Positions 11,301 to 21,825 of a stretch of 64,000 nucleotides of DNA are shown here, in pieces. The stretch comes from Anas platyrhynchos (Eukaryota > Chordata > Aves > Anseriformes > Anatidae). The stretch covers positions 8,953,501 to 9,017,500 of the forward strand of contig NC_092613.1 in NCBI RefSeq assembly GCF_047663525.1, written 5' to 3'. Position numbers and translations under genes: made by a program. Below the pieces are notes generated by a model. It was given only the letters and a program-made list of their open reading frames with translations, was not told the DNA's origin and searched no databases. Numbering within the stretch: the stretch's first letter is position 1; each line of letters starts with the position of its first letter.

Positions 11301-14300
11301 TACTTGAAAACCCTGGATTTCTGATACTAAAGTGTGGAGAGACAAATATAGGCAGTAAACTTGTATTGAAGACTGAAGGCCAGCACCAGGGTTAGCCCAA
11401 TGATCTTAAGACCAAGACAGGGAGGAGAGAGAGCAGGGAGGTCTTCAGCCTGTTTGCACAGCCCAGGCTGCATCAGGGCTATTTACACCGGGATGCAGAG
11501 GGAGGGGGTGCAGCACCAACAGCAGGCAGCACACGGGTGGTGCAGAGCCTGAGCAGAGGAGCAACACGAACAGGCTGTCAGTTCAGCAGTTACGGTATCA
11601 GCAGTTTGGCCAGTTGGGCTACAGGGAGTTTTCATTCACAGTTATTATCTGAAATACACCTGCGTGCAGTCAAAGAGAGGTAGAGCTGGGAGGAAGGGGA
11701 GGAAGAAGGCGAGGGAGAGAGTCAGGGAATCGCACTGTGCTACACACGCGCCGTTTGAGCATGCGTGGTGGGACTGACACCTACTCCGTCCTTCAGCAGC
11801 TTCTGGGTGTAGTCAATTGCACAGATGACTCCTGTTCTCCCACAGCCAGCACTGCAATGAGAGTCACAGCAGGGTTGCTAGTAGAGGGTAGCGGTGGGCA
11901 CACTGCGTTCTCCAACAAGAATATTTCAAAAACCCACAGCCTTGCATCCCACACCTTGGACAGTGCAGGCTCACACAACGGCCCTCCCGCTCCTGGTGGC
12001 AGCTCCACCTGGCTGCACATAAACTTCCACCTGACAACAGCTCTGCTGCAGGCTAGAGGGCACAATTCCTCGGCCTCCCACATCCTCCCGCTGTGGTGCC
12101 CAGGAGTGCACAGTGTTCTTGGTCTCAGCTGTAGCTGCTATCACTGGCCTGCTGTCACCTATCTCCTCTCCTGCTCTCCAGCCATACCAGTGCCTCAGAG
12201 GACACGTTTGTCCTTAGGACTTCCTAGGAGAGGATGGAGACTCCAGTCCTGCACGGGCTGTGCCACCCACCCCCATGGGCGCTCAGCAAGCAGGAAGGCA
12301 GGGAGGAGCCGGGAGCGCCCACCTACCTGCAGTGGATGCAGATGGGAATGCTGTCGTCTGGCTGGTAGCAGCGAACCTCACAGATGAGCTCCAGAATGGG
12401 GTTGATGGAAGAGGGAACATCATGGTCTGGCCAGTTTTGATAGTGGAATTGGTGGACAGTGCGGGTTTCCTGCAAGAGGAGAAAAGTGCTGACAGGAGAC
12501 TGAATTAACTGTCAGAGCAGCAAGTACAAGCTGATGTGCCACAGCCATCTCTAATTCCTGCTGTGCTGGCAGGCAAAGGCTGCAGGTTAGCGCTGTGCTT
12601 TGTGGCTGTTCATGCTGCAAAGGACACCTGGCCACTTTATGATGTGCTTGATATTACCAGTTAACCTCACTTACCCAGAATCTAATTAGCCACAACTAAT
12701 AAACAGCTCCAGAAACTGAACTTTAATTATTTTTTTTACTTTCTTAATTCCTTCAGCTGCTTCTGAATCCAAAATAGCATTCTGAGGAGTGTAAAATTTT
12801 CTCCAAAATGCACCATATTTTAATATTGATATAACAAACCTAACCAAGATTCTTTTCCTTCCTCTGCCTTTCTTACTTACTTCATTCAGGGTCACTTTTA
12901 GAGTCCTGATCACGTATTCATTTTTCTTTTCTTCAGCTTCCTGCCGAACAATAAATTAGGGTCATGCTTTCTACAGATGACAAGTTTCCAGTGCACGTGA
13001 TGAGGTGCTAATGGCAGCTATACTCACACAGGCAATGGAGAAGGGCCCACACTGCAGGGAGGACTCACCCAGGTCTGCCCAGTACCGCTCACATTTTTTC
13101 TGTTGCAAGAAGCAGATGTCGGGTTATTTCCTGCTGCCTGCCTGCAGCATCTCCTGTCTTTGCCCAGAAAATCTCATGCCAGGAGGCCCGGCTCTTGCTG
13201 CTGACCAGTCTCTGCCCTTCCCTTCCCTCGCGTCATCGGGACAGGACTGGGGCCATGATGCTCTCACCCACAGCTGACCTGTGCTCATTCCCGGCTGCCA
13301 GCACCACGTCTCTGGGTGCAGCTTCGCACTGGGCTTTATGGCAAGGGGGGACAGGATGGGACGGGTGCTGGGGTGTTTGTGTCTGGCTTGTTCTCCCCTG
13401 CCAAAGAGGCCAGTTCCACTACCAGAAATGGCTGCAGGAGACTCAAGAAACAGTCTGTATCAAATGGAAACTCACTGTCCCTAACGAGATTTTATAAAAA
13501 TCTGCATCTCTCTGCCCTGTCCTGTCACTGTCATAGCAGGGCGATCTCTGCTGTGTTACTCACCTTTCCCATTTCAAACTCCATACAAGCCATGATCACG
13601 ATCTGCAAAAAAAACAAGGTTCGCTAGAAAAGCCTGGAGGCAAGATTTTTATCCAGGAAGAAAAATCAAACGGGTCATTTCGGGATACTTATCAGCAATG
13701 AGGAAGTGACTTGGACTGTCTTCCCCAGAGTCCCACAGAATTATGCAAATCAAGCCCAGGACATCACCCACGGCCCAGCTGCGAGGACCTTCCCCCTTGG
13801 AGCCCAAAAGCAGAGAGTCACAAGCAGCGGTCTCAGCGTGTGTGAGGGAAAGGCTCACAGGAAGGATGCAGGTCACACAGAAATCTGAGTACCACCCAGA
13901 TACTACCGCTGCCTCTTTAGCCACAACGGAGTCCTAGCTGGTTTTACAGACAGCTTTTATTTACTAAAACAAAACAAGCAACAACAAGATGTACAAATCT
14001 GCACCTTACCAGGACTTCATACTCCCAGATCATCCTCCAGAAGTCAATGACAGTAGTGGAGAGAGGACCCTGGGTTGCAATGTATGCTCTTGGCCCATAG
14101 ACGCCCTAAAACAGCATTCAGATCAGATATGAAGTCATTTTTGCATAGTTCCCCAAAGGAAATAAAAATCATCCCTCTGTCTGAATACTACTTCTACCCA
14201 ATGAGCCCAATAAGGACTTAGGAGGGCTTTTATGTAGTCAAATTTTAGGCACCTGAATTAAATTTAGTAACTAGAAACCAAGGTGTGAAAACTTCTCAAA

Positions 14301-17300
14301 GGCAAAGCCAAGGCCAGGGAACTGGGCTTGGGGCGAGATCTGCTCCCAGGGCCCCCCGTGCCTCGCAGTGCGTTTGGGAGAGCCCACAGGTACTGCCCGA
14401 TGGCAGAGCGCAGCCTGGCGCTCCTGTGGCTGCTGGCCAACGAGAGAACTGTGATCCCCTGTGAAGGTCTGTCCACCTGCAGACACGCTGCGCAGAGCCC
14501 TCACAGCAGTGGAGAGCGAAGGAAACCTTCCATCTACCAGAGAAGGGCTCTGGGCGCAGCAAGTCCCAGCTCCATGGAGCTCCTGAAGGGCGGCTGAGCC
14601 CGCAGTGACCTGCCCTGCTGCTCGCCGCTGCAGCGCGTCTCAGCGGTGCTGCCGTGCAGGGCTTCCTGCCCGCCTGCTGGTTTCAGGCTCTGGCCACGGG
14701 CAATTTTGCACCATCGCCCAGCAGAGGCAGGAAGCGGGGGCTGCAAGCCACAAATTGTTCCACCCCCAGTCCCGGCACACGCGTGACCCCTGCCCTGCCG
14801 GCTGGTGCCTCTGTACTGCAAGAGGGGTTCTGAGGGGCTTGCTGACGGCGGGCGGCTTCTGTAGCTCAGCTGTCCTCATGCCCAGCACAGAAACTGCCAC
14901 AGGCACAGGGCCTGCTCGTCCTGGCACAAGTCAACCAGGCAGCTCTAGCAGCTGCTGCAAACACCATTGCACTGCAAAAGGCAATGAAGGAAGCAATACC
15001 TTGATGAAGTTGGCATTGATGTAATGAGAATCTGCATCTGATGTGATCAGGGACAGCTCCACTCTGCTGTGGTCAACTGCAGGCACAAAAGCAGGAGAAG
15101 CAGCAGCAACAGTTAGTGTTAGTCCCTCTTGGCAGTTGGGCCCCTCAGGCTGCAGCATGAGGTGCCTTGGGGGAGCACACGCATCAGAGAGCTCTTCTCC
15201 AGAGCCGACCAGCGGCTGTGCAAGCAGCCAGAGCCTCCTCCAGCACTGGCAAAAGCCCTGCGCAGAGCTGCCACTGCCCGCATGCGTGCAGCACAGCAGC
15301 ACGCTCTCTTTCAGAGCTGGCAAGAGCTGCAGCTGCTGCCAATACCACGGGGCAAGACTGTCCTTTAGTATGGAGCAAGCCAAACCCAGAATTGCCCTGC
15401 ACTTGGTCTTACTGAGATCTGTGGGGATAGGTTTCTTTTCAAGCTAGAATGGATGGAAGGGACAGTCTGCTCTGACCCCAGGACAGAATTTGCTTTGGCG
15501 CTTCCAGCACCAAGCAATGACAAACCACAGCAGTTCCTGCCTCTGGCCTGCTTTGTACGCCATGGAATTGTCCTTGTCCAAAGCCATCCTCTGCAAGGTC
15601 TTGGTTGCAATGCTGCCCAGAAAGCTTGCAAGGATTATCAGTAGAGGATGTGTTTCCTACTGAATTGACATTCTTCATTCTCTAGGAAATACATGCCAAA
15701 GTCTTCCAGAGCATGCTTTGGAACAGTCAGAAACAAAGCCTTAAATCTGAGCAGCTGAAATCAAGGCCAGGAGACAGCCAGTGACATGTTCACAAGCAAG
15801 CAGCCATGCGGGCAGATACTGGAGGAAGAGGGCAAAGTCAAGCTAGCAAAAAAAAAAGAAAGGCTGAATAGCAACATTTGCCATTTCCAACCTACAGGGT
15901 AAGATGTCTTTGTATCTGTTCTTCTTGATGTTCTCTGGGTGCTCAGATGCTGCTGTAGGGTAGATTTTATCCGATCTGTATTTTGTTGACTGCCTTTTCA
16001 GCTTCTGTGATAGAAGAATGGAACAAGTTACAGCAGATGTGCTACATACAACACGCTACTAGAGAGCATGTGTGAAGGTCTCTAGGGGTCAGGCTCACCA
16101 CCACAAAGTAAGATCTGCACCATTAATTCTTTCCTGAGTGGCTTTTCTCAGGGTACTCAGAGCAAGAATAGAGACAGAAGCCACCGAAGCGCTTCAGCAC
16201 AGACTTCTGAAGAATGGAAAGTGTGTGCTGAGGCAGTGCCCACAAGAGGCTCAGGCATGTAGGCTTCTGAAGTGAGATGATGCATTTATATAGCACATAA
16301 AGCATCACGCTCGGCAGCAGGTGAGACACGGGAATCTTTCTCAGTATAAATGGCACCCAGATAAGAGGATTAACAATATTAAACTACCTCTAATAAATGA
16401 CATCAGAATGGACAGATAAATTAATTGATCTTTGTCACTTTACTAAAGGTGCTCCTATCTGTGGCTGCAAACAGGAATGCTCCAATAAAAGGGGCACGAG
16501 AAATCAGAGCACAGTAATATATATGCTGATGAGAAAGAAAGGAGGAGGAGTCCTAGGAGAGGCCCACAGAAATACAATCTCTAGTCTCTTTCATTTCCAG
16601 GGTAAAGCTGCTGCACTCCTGGAGTGTTCAGGCATATTTTTCCTTGTAAAGTGTAGAATTTTATTTCATTGACATCAGCCCCAAGTAACAAACACTGTGA
16701 ACAACCATTGGCTTTGAAAGCACCATTCCTGCTGTATTCTTTCTTTCATAATTTATTGTCTACCTGGCCACTTTTCTCACCAACAGGGGGTGGTTTTGAT
16801 TTAAAACAAAAGGCCATTTCTCTAATTAGTGTCTCTGTGGTCAGACACTCCAGAGGGCAAGTCTCTCACTTTCCACCACCCTGGAGCCACGCCACTACAG
16901 ACCTTCTCTCAGACGTTGTTGTTGCAGTCCAGAAAACTGGGCTAACAAAGGAAAACCCTCAGCACCCCACGCCTTTACAAAAGAAAGCTCTACAGGGGTG
17001 AGAAGCAGAGGGAAGGGACCATTGGCACACCTGAGCTGCAAGGTGATGGAACGTCTTGTGCCTTGCACGTATTTCGTGGTCACCCACGTGAATTTTAACA
17101 GGAAGTGGAAACAGTGGTTCAGCTGCTGTGCCCAGACAGCAGAGGAAAAACACGCTGGTCTCAGGGTTGCTGAGCCAAAATAGCTCAGTGGTCAAATGGA
17201 TTGGTGCTGTGGAGATGGCCGTGCCCTGCTGATGGCGCAGGCAGCACCGTCTCAGGGCGTTGGAGGCAGTGAGCTCTAACACGGCAGCACATGAGGAGTG

Positions 17301-19986
17301 GTGGGAGTTCAGGGCACTGATTTTTGGGTGCTCAGCATACACCGCCTCAGGGGTCAGCCTGCCAGCAACCTTTGCACTGGGGCTCACACATGCTTGTATT
17401 CCAGTTCTCCCAAAAGCTCCCACCCTGTTTTGGGGATCCTGTCCCCTGTCCTTAATGCCAGACACAGTAAGCAGCTGTGGGAGAGTTGCAGAGCTCCTTG
17501 CCTGCTCTGGATGAGCGACCACCAGGATGTGACACCTGGCAGTGCCCACGTGCATGAAGCTGCAGAACAATGATATTTGCCGTAAGGCCGTGTCAGGCGA
17601 TGAAGGGCTGCGTGGCTCTGCTTGTTTGATCAAGCCATGCTGCCCCTGCGCGATACCGCAGACGAGAGGTATAAACAGCAACACACATCTCATTTCCACG
17701 GTATTTCTGTGCACAGAAATATAGGTTCAGTTCTAAGCCAGTCATTGGTTTTTAGTCTTAAACTGGAGTTTTTAAAGGGTCAGAATGAGTAAGGAAGAAG
17801 GCACAGGAGGCCTTGGACAGTCCACATGTCCAGTCTTTATTAATCAAGAACACGGGGCATGTACTGTGTGGCAGAAGGTGTGGGAGCTGGCAAGCAGCAG
17901 GATGCTTTTTGCAGACTGAACATCCCTGCAACCTGCTGGTTCCTCAGGTGTTTGTTTGCATCCTCCCTCGCCTCATTCAAGTGCCACCCCATCTTCAGGG
18001 GCAGGCTTCAAATGGAAGGAGCTGGAATCACTCAGCACTGGGGCCAGTCCTCTCATAGCTACAGCTCTGAATCTCCTTAGTCCTGCCCCTGCATAAACTG
18101 ATATAAAAATGATTGGGAAATGACTATATATGACAAAGCAAGTGAGAGCAGCATGGATCAAACTCTGGCTGTGAGACCGCATGAACAGAAAAAGGAGACT
18201 CAAACAAAAAAAAACCTCTGTAATTTACAGTAACACCACCACAGTTTGCATGTGCATGTTCTTGTTCACACAACGAGAGAGGAAACAGTAGGGTGGAGAA
18301 ATAACATTGAGCATTTTGACCAAGCCTGGGAACACGAACCGTCTCAGTTGTCTGTTAAGGCATTTGCACTTCCAAAAGCAGCCTGTAGCTCAGGCCGTTT
18401 GGGGAAGATTTCTTCCCAGGCCTAGAGGAAGCGTTGCCCTGACCACTTCTACAAGTTGTTCTCGTCAGAAAATTAGCTGTACACTTGGCTGCTGGAACTA
18501 GCACGTGGACCCAGGCTCACCACCCCTGCTGCCTCACATGGCACAGAACAGCCCCAGCCCCACTAAGGGGGAAATTCAGCAGCTTGTGACAGCACTTTGT
18601 TCCATGGAACAACAGACTGTTACTGCAGGCTCAGATTAATCACTTCCCTCTGACCCAGACACCTGGAAGTCAAGTGCTAAGCTTTTCCCAAGCGTTTGAA
18701 GTGCAAATCTTCACTGGGGTGGCAGAGCAGGGCTGGATCTCATGGGGACTGCCGAGTAACCCCCGCCTTCCCCTGGGCTCGCTGCCTGATGCAGCCCCTG
18801 TCTGGTGGGGTGGCTGGGTGGCAGTGCTCATTCTGGTGTTTGAGACATCTCAGATATTACAGTTGCACCAGATTTACCTTTCCCTGTGTATTCGGAAGCT
18901 GATCAATGCCTTTGCCTCTCAGAGCAGCCCAGAGAGGCTGCTAGAACAGCCTTCCCCCAGCTAATACATCAGCAGCTGTCACCAGCTATCAGGTCTTTCT
19001 GGGAGGCTGTGGATTGCCATCTAAGCTTCACCTCTGCCACCTAAACAAATCAAAAGTTGGCAGAGGCTTTACGGATTGGGGCACTGCACAGACCTCCACC
19101 AGACACTGCAGAACACTGGGGAAGGTGGGAGCCATCAGCAATTTTTGCTAGTTTTGCCTTTCAGAAAGAAGAAATTTATCTCCTGGAAGAGCCAGGAGCA
19201 CCGACAGACAGAGGAGCACGGGCACTCCTTCCAAGTGGCTGCTGGAGCCCTTCCACACAACCCGGCACAGCGCTGGAGGCTGCAGAAGCAGCCAATGCAG
19301 CTGCTCAGGTCACTGCCTCCCTCATGCCTTGGCCAAGGTGCCAGGTGTCCACGGGACTCAGAACCACCTCAGGCCCTCACGTCATTTATCTGGACACCTG
19401 TTCCTTACTCTGCAGGGTGGCATAGGGGGTAGGATGGGTGGTTTATTGTCAAATAAGAAGAGAAAAAAAAATCTCAGGCAGCACATCGAGATTCCCAACA
19501 GGAACACACACCTCACAGATGTGACCTGTGGCAATGGCAGAAGAGGCAGCAAGCAGCTCTGTCTCTGTATTCCTTACTATGCCCCCGTTTAGTACCAGTG
19601 CAAAGTGAAACCATATCTTAACAAATGTATTCGCTAAGGAGAAAACAGGAAGCACTTGGTTAATTATTTAAAAAAAAAAAAAAAAAAAAGTTTTACTTTG
19701 AATGCAAACCATTAAATCACTCTTCTATCTTTACGCCTCTTTATTTTCACTCTAGTTAGCTCCTGCATCTCTTTCTGCTGCAAAATTTATAGAAAATCTA
19801 ATAATCACATGCAAATTATGTCCCTGTTTGGGGAGAGGCAACCGAGCAGTTTCCTTTAAAATCAATTGAAACACAGAACTGTGCCTTAAGCAAACTTACC
19901 AAAAACTCCTCTACAAATGCTTCTTGGTCGAGCTTCTTGCTTTGGGTCCTTTCGAGATTTTGCAGCAGAATTTCCCTCTGGTCCAT
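2390..19986 (-). CDS. PTPN22: Protein tyrosine phosphatase non-receptor type 22 (LYP/PEP), complete coding region
   Basis: A cytosolic tyrosine phosphatase of blood cells which, in mammals, dampens antigen-receptor signalling by dephosphorylating SRC-family kinases, ZAP70 and related proteins, working with CSK. The reconstructed protein is 783 aa (human 807) in 21 coding exons, as in human. The N-terminal phosphatase domain spans about residues 1-300. It shows the WPD loop with Asp195, the signature [10 protein letters not shown] with Cys227 and Arg233, and Cys129, which pairs with the catalytic Cys in the human enzyme; all four numbers equal the human ones. A divergent interdomain follows (mostly the 725-nt exon 13), then two proline-rich CSK-type motifs and a conserved C-terminal tail ending PPPAWNI. 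The start is the conserved MDQREIL. All phases are compatible and I see no frameshift. The identification is secure; exact borders are by eye. Confidence 0.97.
3766..3784. repeat. (TA)n microsatellite
   Basis: A short TA dinucleotide run in a PTPN22 intron, just outside exon 19. It is likely polymorphic and has no other visible role. Confidence 0.8.
4778..4801 (-). repeat. (ACTT)6 microsatellite = array of splice-donor motifs in PTPN22 intron 17
   Basis: Six perfect ACTT units on the plus strand. Read in the PTPN22 direction they spell AAGT repeats, giving five overlapping GTAAGT 5' splice-site hexamers within 24 nt of a 322-nt intron. Confidence 0.9.
4938..5018 (-). CDS. PTPN22: PTPN22 exon 17, proline-rich motif P2
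   Basis: An 81-nt exon, phase 1 at both ends, encoding [16 protein letters not shown]. Its 12-residue core [12 protein letters not shown] is identical to the core in exon 14. The donor (GTAAGTG) lies 136 nt upstream of a tandem array of donor-like motifs in the following intron. Confidence 0.92.
6262..6372 (-). CDS. PTPN22: PTPN22 exon 14, proline-rich motif P1
   Basis: This 111-nt exon is phase 1 at both ends and encodes the motif [15 protein letters not shown], the CSK SH3-binding element of the mammalian protein. The Arg matching human Arg620, the site of the R620W autoimmunity variant, is Arg600 here, codon CGA at plus positions 6296-6298 read on the minus strand. The residue before it is Glu instead of the human Val. 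The Arg620-type ancestral state is therefore present. Confidence 0.93.
7258..7982 (-). CDS. PTPN22: PTPN22 exon 13, variable interdomain
   Basis: The largest PTPN22 exon, 725 nt. It is recognisable by short islands shared with the mammalian protein: [19 protein letters not shown], and ENPYFSS replaced here by EDPYFSSLS. The rest is Ser/Pro-rich and poorly conserved, including a stretch of [10 protein letters not shown] type near the end. The acceptor choice is forced by phase: exon 12 ends with two bases of a Cys codon which the first base here completes. In mammals the interdomain helps autoinhibition and is phosphorylated; the low conservation suggests relaxed constraint outside the islands. 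Confidence 0.9.
11785..12469 (-). CDS. PTPN22: PTPN22 exons 8-9: WPD loop and catalytic signature
   Basis: Exon 8 (12327-12469) encodes residues 181-227, including NWPDHDV (general acid Asp195), and ends inside the signature just after Cys227. Exon 9 (11785-11851) continues with AGCGRTG (Arg233) and ends at LLKDG. The phosphate-binding loop is therefore split by an intron, as in other PTPN12/18/22 family genes. All residues needed for catalysis are present, so an active phosphatase is expected. Confidence 0.95.
19669..19690. repeat. Poly(A) tract in PTPN22 intron 1
   Basis: An A homopolymer of about 20 bases about 210 bp downstream, in the sense of transcription, of exon 1. Simple sequence, possibly an old retroposed tail, but no element is recognisable beside it. 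Confidence 0.7.
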
Positions 19987-21656
19987 GTTGCAAGAGGCAG
20001 AGCGAGACTGGCCTGCCGAACCCGGGAACGGACATGTCAAGTGCATGTCATAGCGGAAAGCACCAGCCCGGAGCGCTCTCGCTGCAGGCTGTGGTTTACT
20101 GACTTCATCACAAGTCTTAAAGGAAATTAGTACGTAACAGATATCGTGGCCAAATAACAAAACAAAACACACAGCCCTGGGCCTTAGCACCTCCTTTTAA
20201 AACCACACATGCTCCACGTGTGCCTCATGGAGAGGCTGAGCCCTGGAGTCAGAGCCTCTGTGCGCACCGCGTGTCAGAGAGGGTTGGAAGTCAGAGACTG
20301 GTGCCCGGTACCCTGACACCCGACCCCTCAGGCTGATGAGAATCCCCTGGAGTCTCACGAGCAGCCAACGGGATCAGATCATCTTTGCCAAGATACTTGT
20401 CCAAGGTGTAGCATGCTCCAGGTCACAAGCCTTCCTCGTCCTGCGTTGGTGCAAATGGACAGTTTTCCTCATGCCCAGGTTGTAGCCTGCTTTCCTGGGG
20501 TCGGCTCAGCTGCAGAATATCAATCCAGGATCATCTAATCATTTTTACAAAAGCTTTAAATAAAACTGCTTTACAGCTGTGTGAGTAAAACATCAGACTT
20601 TGTAAAACTGCCTAAATTTGTCATAAGAAAAATAGCGTCAAATTCATCTTTCTGGTCCTTTTGCATTAGCAGCCAGAAGTGAACCACTGCTTGCTTGCTC
20701 CATGAAGCCCAACGGCGCTGGAACATGCTTACACCATTCCCTCTTGTCACCTGGATTCAGACAATAACTGTCAGGTATGCAGAGCAAAGAGATCAGGAAC
20801 CAGGAAGCAAAATGGACAGATTCAGATGGAAAACCTTCTTCAGGCACCCCCATCACTTAACTTCGGCACACTTGGTGAAAAGCATTCCATGTGCTGGTTC
20901 AGAGTCCAGCACTGAGATTTGTGCCCCTTTCATGGAAAGAACAAGCATTGGATACCGAGCAACTAGATTGAGTATTTCTCTCCCTATTGAGGAAAAATAG
21001 ATACAGAAACAGGCAATGAAGGAAGAGGAAAGTTACTTAAAAAGAGCAGCTGGCTTCAGCACCTCCTGGTGCTGCTCCTGCCTGTGCACAGGGCGTAGCG
21101 GCAGCCCAGCTCCGGTACCGACAGCAACTCCAACACAAAGAACTCCGGCATGTTCAGAAATGCAATGGTGCTTCAGCAGCACAAGATGCAAAGTGTTACC
21201 TGGGAAACTGCTAAATTACAATTGCTAATTCACCTCACCTACTGTCAGTGATACTTACTGGTACTCTAAAAAAACCCTACAGGACAAATTGGAAATGATT
21301 TTGAAGTGGGAAGTAGATACAAACTTCTCTGAGGCCATCCATTTTCTCTACTTGCATAGGTGGGGAAAACTAAATGAAATGAAAATAAATTGAAAACAAC
21401 CACCTCAAAAAAAAAAAAGTTATCACAACCTTAATCTTTTCAATATCTCACATTTTGTAGAGAAACTTCAGACTAGCTGTACCAAGTTTAGTTATAATCA
21501 GTAATTAGATCTGTTTATGGAAACGTTCTAAAGCAAATATTACCTGATGAGCCTGAAATTAGTATCGCAGCATTAAGCCTTTAACCTTTGAATAAGAGTG
21601 AAGCCCACTTTTATGAACACATTTAAGAGATACAAGAAGAAAAACAAATAATAACA
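19987..21656. other. PTPN22 upstream region / spacer to BCL2L15
   Basis: Sequence upstream of the PTPN22 start codon. It is not a CpG island, and I saw no clear TATA box or further PTPN22 5' exon, so the promoter cannot be placed. The absence of a CpG island would fit the blood-cell-restricted expression known for PTPN22. I see no gene here. Confidence 0.5.
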
Positions 21657-21807
21657 TTTATTGATTTTTAGTTGTAGTGATATAGAATATCTTTTACACA
21701 GTTCTTATTTGTATGATTCTTCTGGCAATCTAAATAAATATCAAAGCAATTGTCCCACTTAAATCAATGAAATCCAAACTTTTTGGAAAGTAGTAAAACA
21801 CTTCCTC
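21657..21807 (-). other. BCL2L15: BCL2L15 3' UTR with poly(A) signal
   Basis: A minus-strand AATAAA lies at 21657-21662, about 146 nt past the stop codon. It is the nearest canonical signal and a plausible transcript end. Gene boundaries are inferred. Confidence 0.5.
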
Positions 21808-21825
21808 TCAGTCATCCAAGTTCTC
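21808..21825 (-). CDS. BCL2L15: BCL2L15 terminal micro-exon
   Basis: The last coding piece is 18 nt: GAG AAC TTG GAT GAC TGA, preceded on the minus strand by TTTTCAG. It encodes ENLDD-stop, matching the human ending ENLES. It completes the BH2 motif begun by GGW at the end of exon 3. It is too short for ORF finding, and phase 0 fits the exon 3 donor. Confidence 0.88.
   Translation of the reverse strand, partial: ENLDD

Larger units (their letters stand above)
2390..19986 (-). other. PTPN22: PTPN22 coding exon map (21 exons)
   Basis: Exons in transcript order, plus-strand coordinates: 19900-19986, 15896-16004, 15000-15076, 14010-14105, 13564-13602, 13028-13099, 12881-12940, 12327-12469, 11785-11851, 10827-10904, 10158-10250, 8832-8908, 7258-7982, 6262-6372, 5984-6114, 5428-5455, 4938-5018, 4512-4615, 3840-3870, 3282-3359, 2390-2454. 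The lengths sum to 2352 nt (783 codons plus TAG). Each border has AG acceptor and GT donor dinucleotides on the minus strand, and phases join without a shift. Exon 12 is the least certain because its sequence diverges from human, but only this acceptor keeps it open and its phase fits both neighbours. Long introns: 16005-19899 and 8909-10157; I saw no other gene in them. Confidence 0.88.

Noticed and set aside
11737-12387. A 216-codon plus-strand open frame
   Set aside because: It is the antisense shadow of PTPN22 exons 8-9, which encode the catalytic signature on the other strand.
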